A stretch of 6,062 nt of DNA from a bacterium (GTDB taxonomy: Bacteria > BMS3Abin14), in contig JALHUC010000469.1 of the NCBI GenBank assembly GCA_022865845.1, positions 1-6,062 of the forward strand. The letters run 5' to 3'. The notes beneath the pieces are model-generated. The model was not told the DNA's origin. It did no database searches and saw nothing but the letters and a program-made list of their open reading frames with translations. The first letter of the stretch is position 1, and every line of letters begins with the position of its first letter. The position numbers and the translations under genes are program-made. Below are positions 5,702 to 6,062 of this stretch, one piece after another.

Positions 5702-6062
5702 ATGATACCAGTATCTCCTGGGCGGCTTTGACACCGGTTCCCAGCTTTACCGGCTGTCCAAGCTCTTTCAAGGTCATCTCGATGGCAGCCACAACAGTGA
5801 TCATGTCCAGTGCATCCAGGTAACCCATGTGGGAAACACGAAAGATCTTGCCTTTGGCATCATCCTGACCGCCGGCAATGGTGATTCCGTACTTGGCCGC
5901 CAGATGCTTGACGATGAGGCCGGCATCCATCCCCTCCGGTCCCATGACCGCACTGACGGAATCCGACGGTGAATCAGGTGCGAAAAGTCTGAGACCCAGT
6001 GCCTTCATACCCGCGCGGAAAGCTTCAGCGTAGGAGGCGGATCTGGCAAAAAGCGCCTCAAG
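5700..6062 (-). CDS. Class V (PLP-dependent) aminotransferase, C-terminal part
   Basis: The open frame runs in from the right edge without a start and ends at TAA 5702-5700; 120 residues are visible, roughly the last third of a family usually about 380 long. The internal ATG at 6008 is not the start, because the frame continues upstream (ASYAEAFRAG). The sequence fits the C-terminal domain of the alanine/serine-glyoxylate aminotransferase branch: SDSVSAVMGPEGMDA, GITIAGGQDDAKGKIFRVSHMG, with the Arg of FRVSHMG (visible residue 75) at the position that binds the substrate carboxylate in this family. The PLP-binding lysine lies outside the window. The neighbour serA suggests it may transaminate phosphohydroxypyruvate, doing the job of SerC; serine-glyoxylate or alanine-glyoxylate exchange is equally possible from this fragment. 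Confidence 0.9.
   Translation of the reverse strand, partial: LEALFARSASYAEAFRAGMKALGLRLFAPDSPSDSVSAVMGPEGMDAGLIVKHLAAKYGITIAGGQDDAKGKIFRVSHMGYLDALDMITVVAAIEMTLKELGQPVKLGTGVKAAQEILVS

Overview
The window looks like a chromosomal stretch of a moderately GC-rich bacterium. The combination of HisZ (the HisRS-like subunit used with short-form HisG), a long SerA with a C-terminal ACT domain, a class V aminotransferase beside serA, and tRNA genes that encode their own CCA fits a deltaproteobacterial (Desulfobacterota/Geobacter-like) lineage. That assignment is an inference from gene content and not a sequence match. Almost everything is transcribed from the minus strand; only a 77-base C-terminal gene fragment at the left edge lies on the plus strand.

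Read in the direction of minus-strand transcription (right to left), the window holds: the C-terminal third of a class V aminotransferase (5700-6062); serA (3951-5537), preceded by a leader with a candidate sigma70 promoter and two inverted repeats; a strong Rho-independent terminator/attenuator (3902-3941); hisZ (2626-3882); a gap with a compound REP-like palindrome (2482-2560); purA (1139-2431), whose stop codon is followed after one base by a G-quadruplex-type G-rich tract; a gene-free stretch (820-1138) with a REP-like motif and the tRNA promoter; tRNA-Lys(TTT) (743-819); two 110-bp tandem repeats (521-740); tRNA-Glu(TTC) (314-391); a perfect 32-bp palindromic terminator (277-308); and a second, degenerate tandem repeat of period about 114 bp (89-290).

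The protein genes are ordinary biosynthetic housekeeping genes. SerA and probably the aminotransferase make phosphoserine from 3-phosphoglycerate, HisZ activates the first step of histidine synthesis, and PurA commits IMP to AMP. Histidine and purine synthesis are linked through ATP and AICAR.

The unusual part is the non-coding RNA region. Each 110-bp repeat downstream of tRNA-Lys begins with a copy of the last 20 bases of the tRNA gene, an architecture that recalls the tyrT/rtT repeats of E. coli. The repeats carry a GNRA-capped hairpin and a REP-like core. The second repeat family, downstream of tRNA-Glu, begins with the 3' arm of the operon terminator, so two independent tandem repeats each seem to start from the 3' end of a stable-RNA feature.
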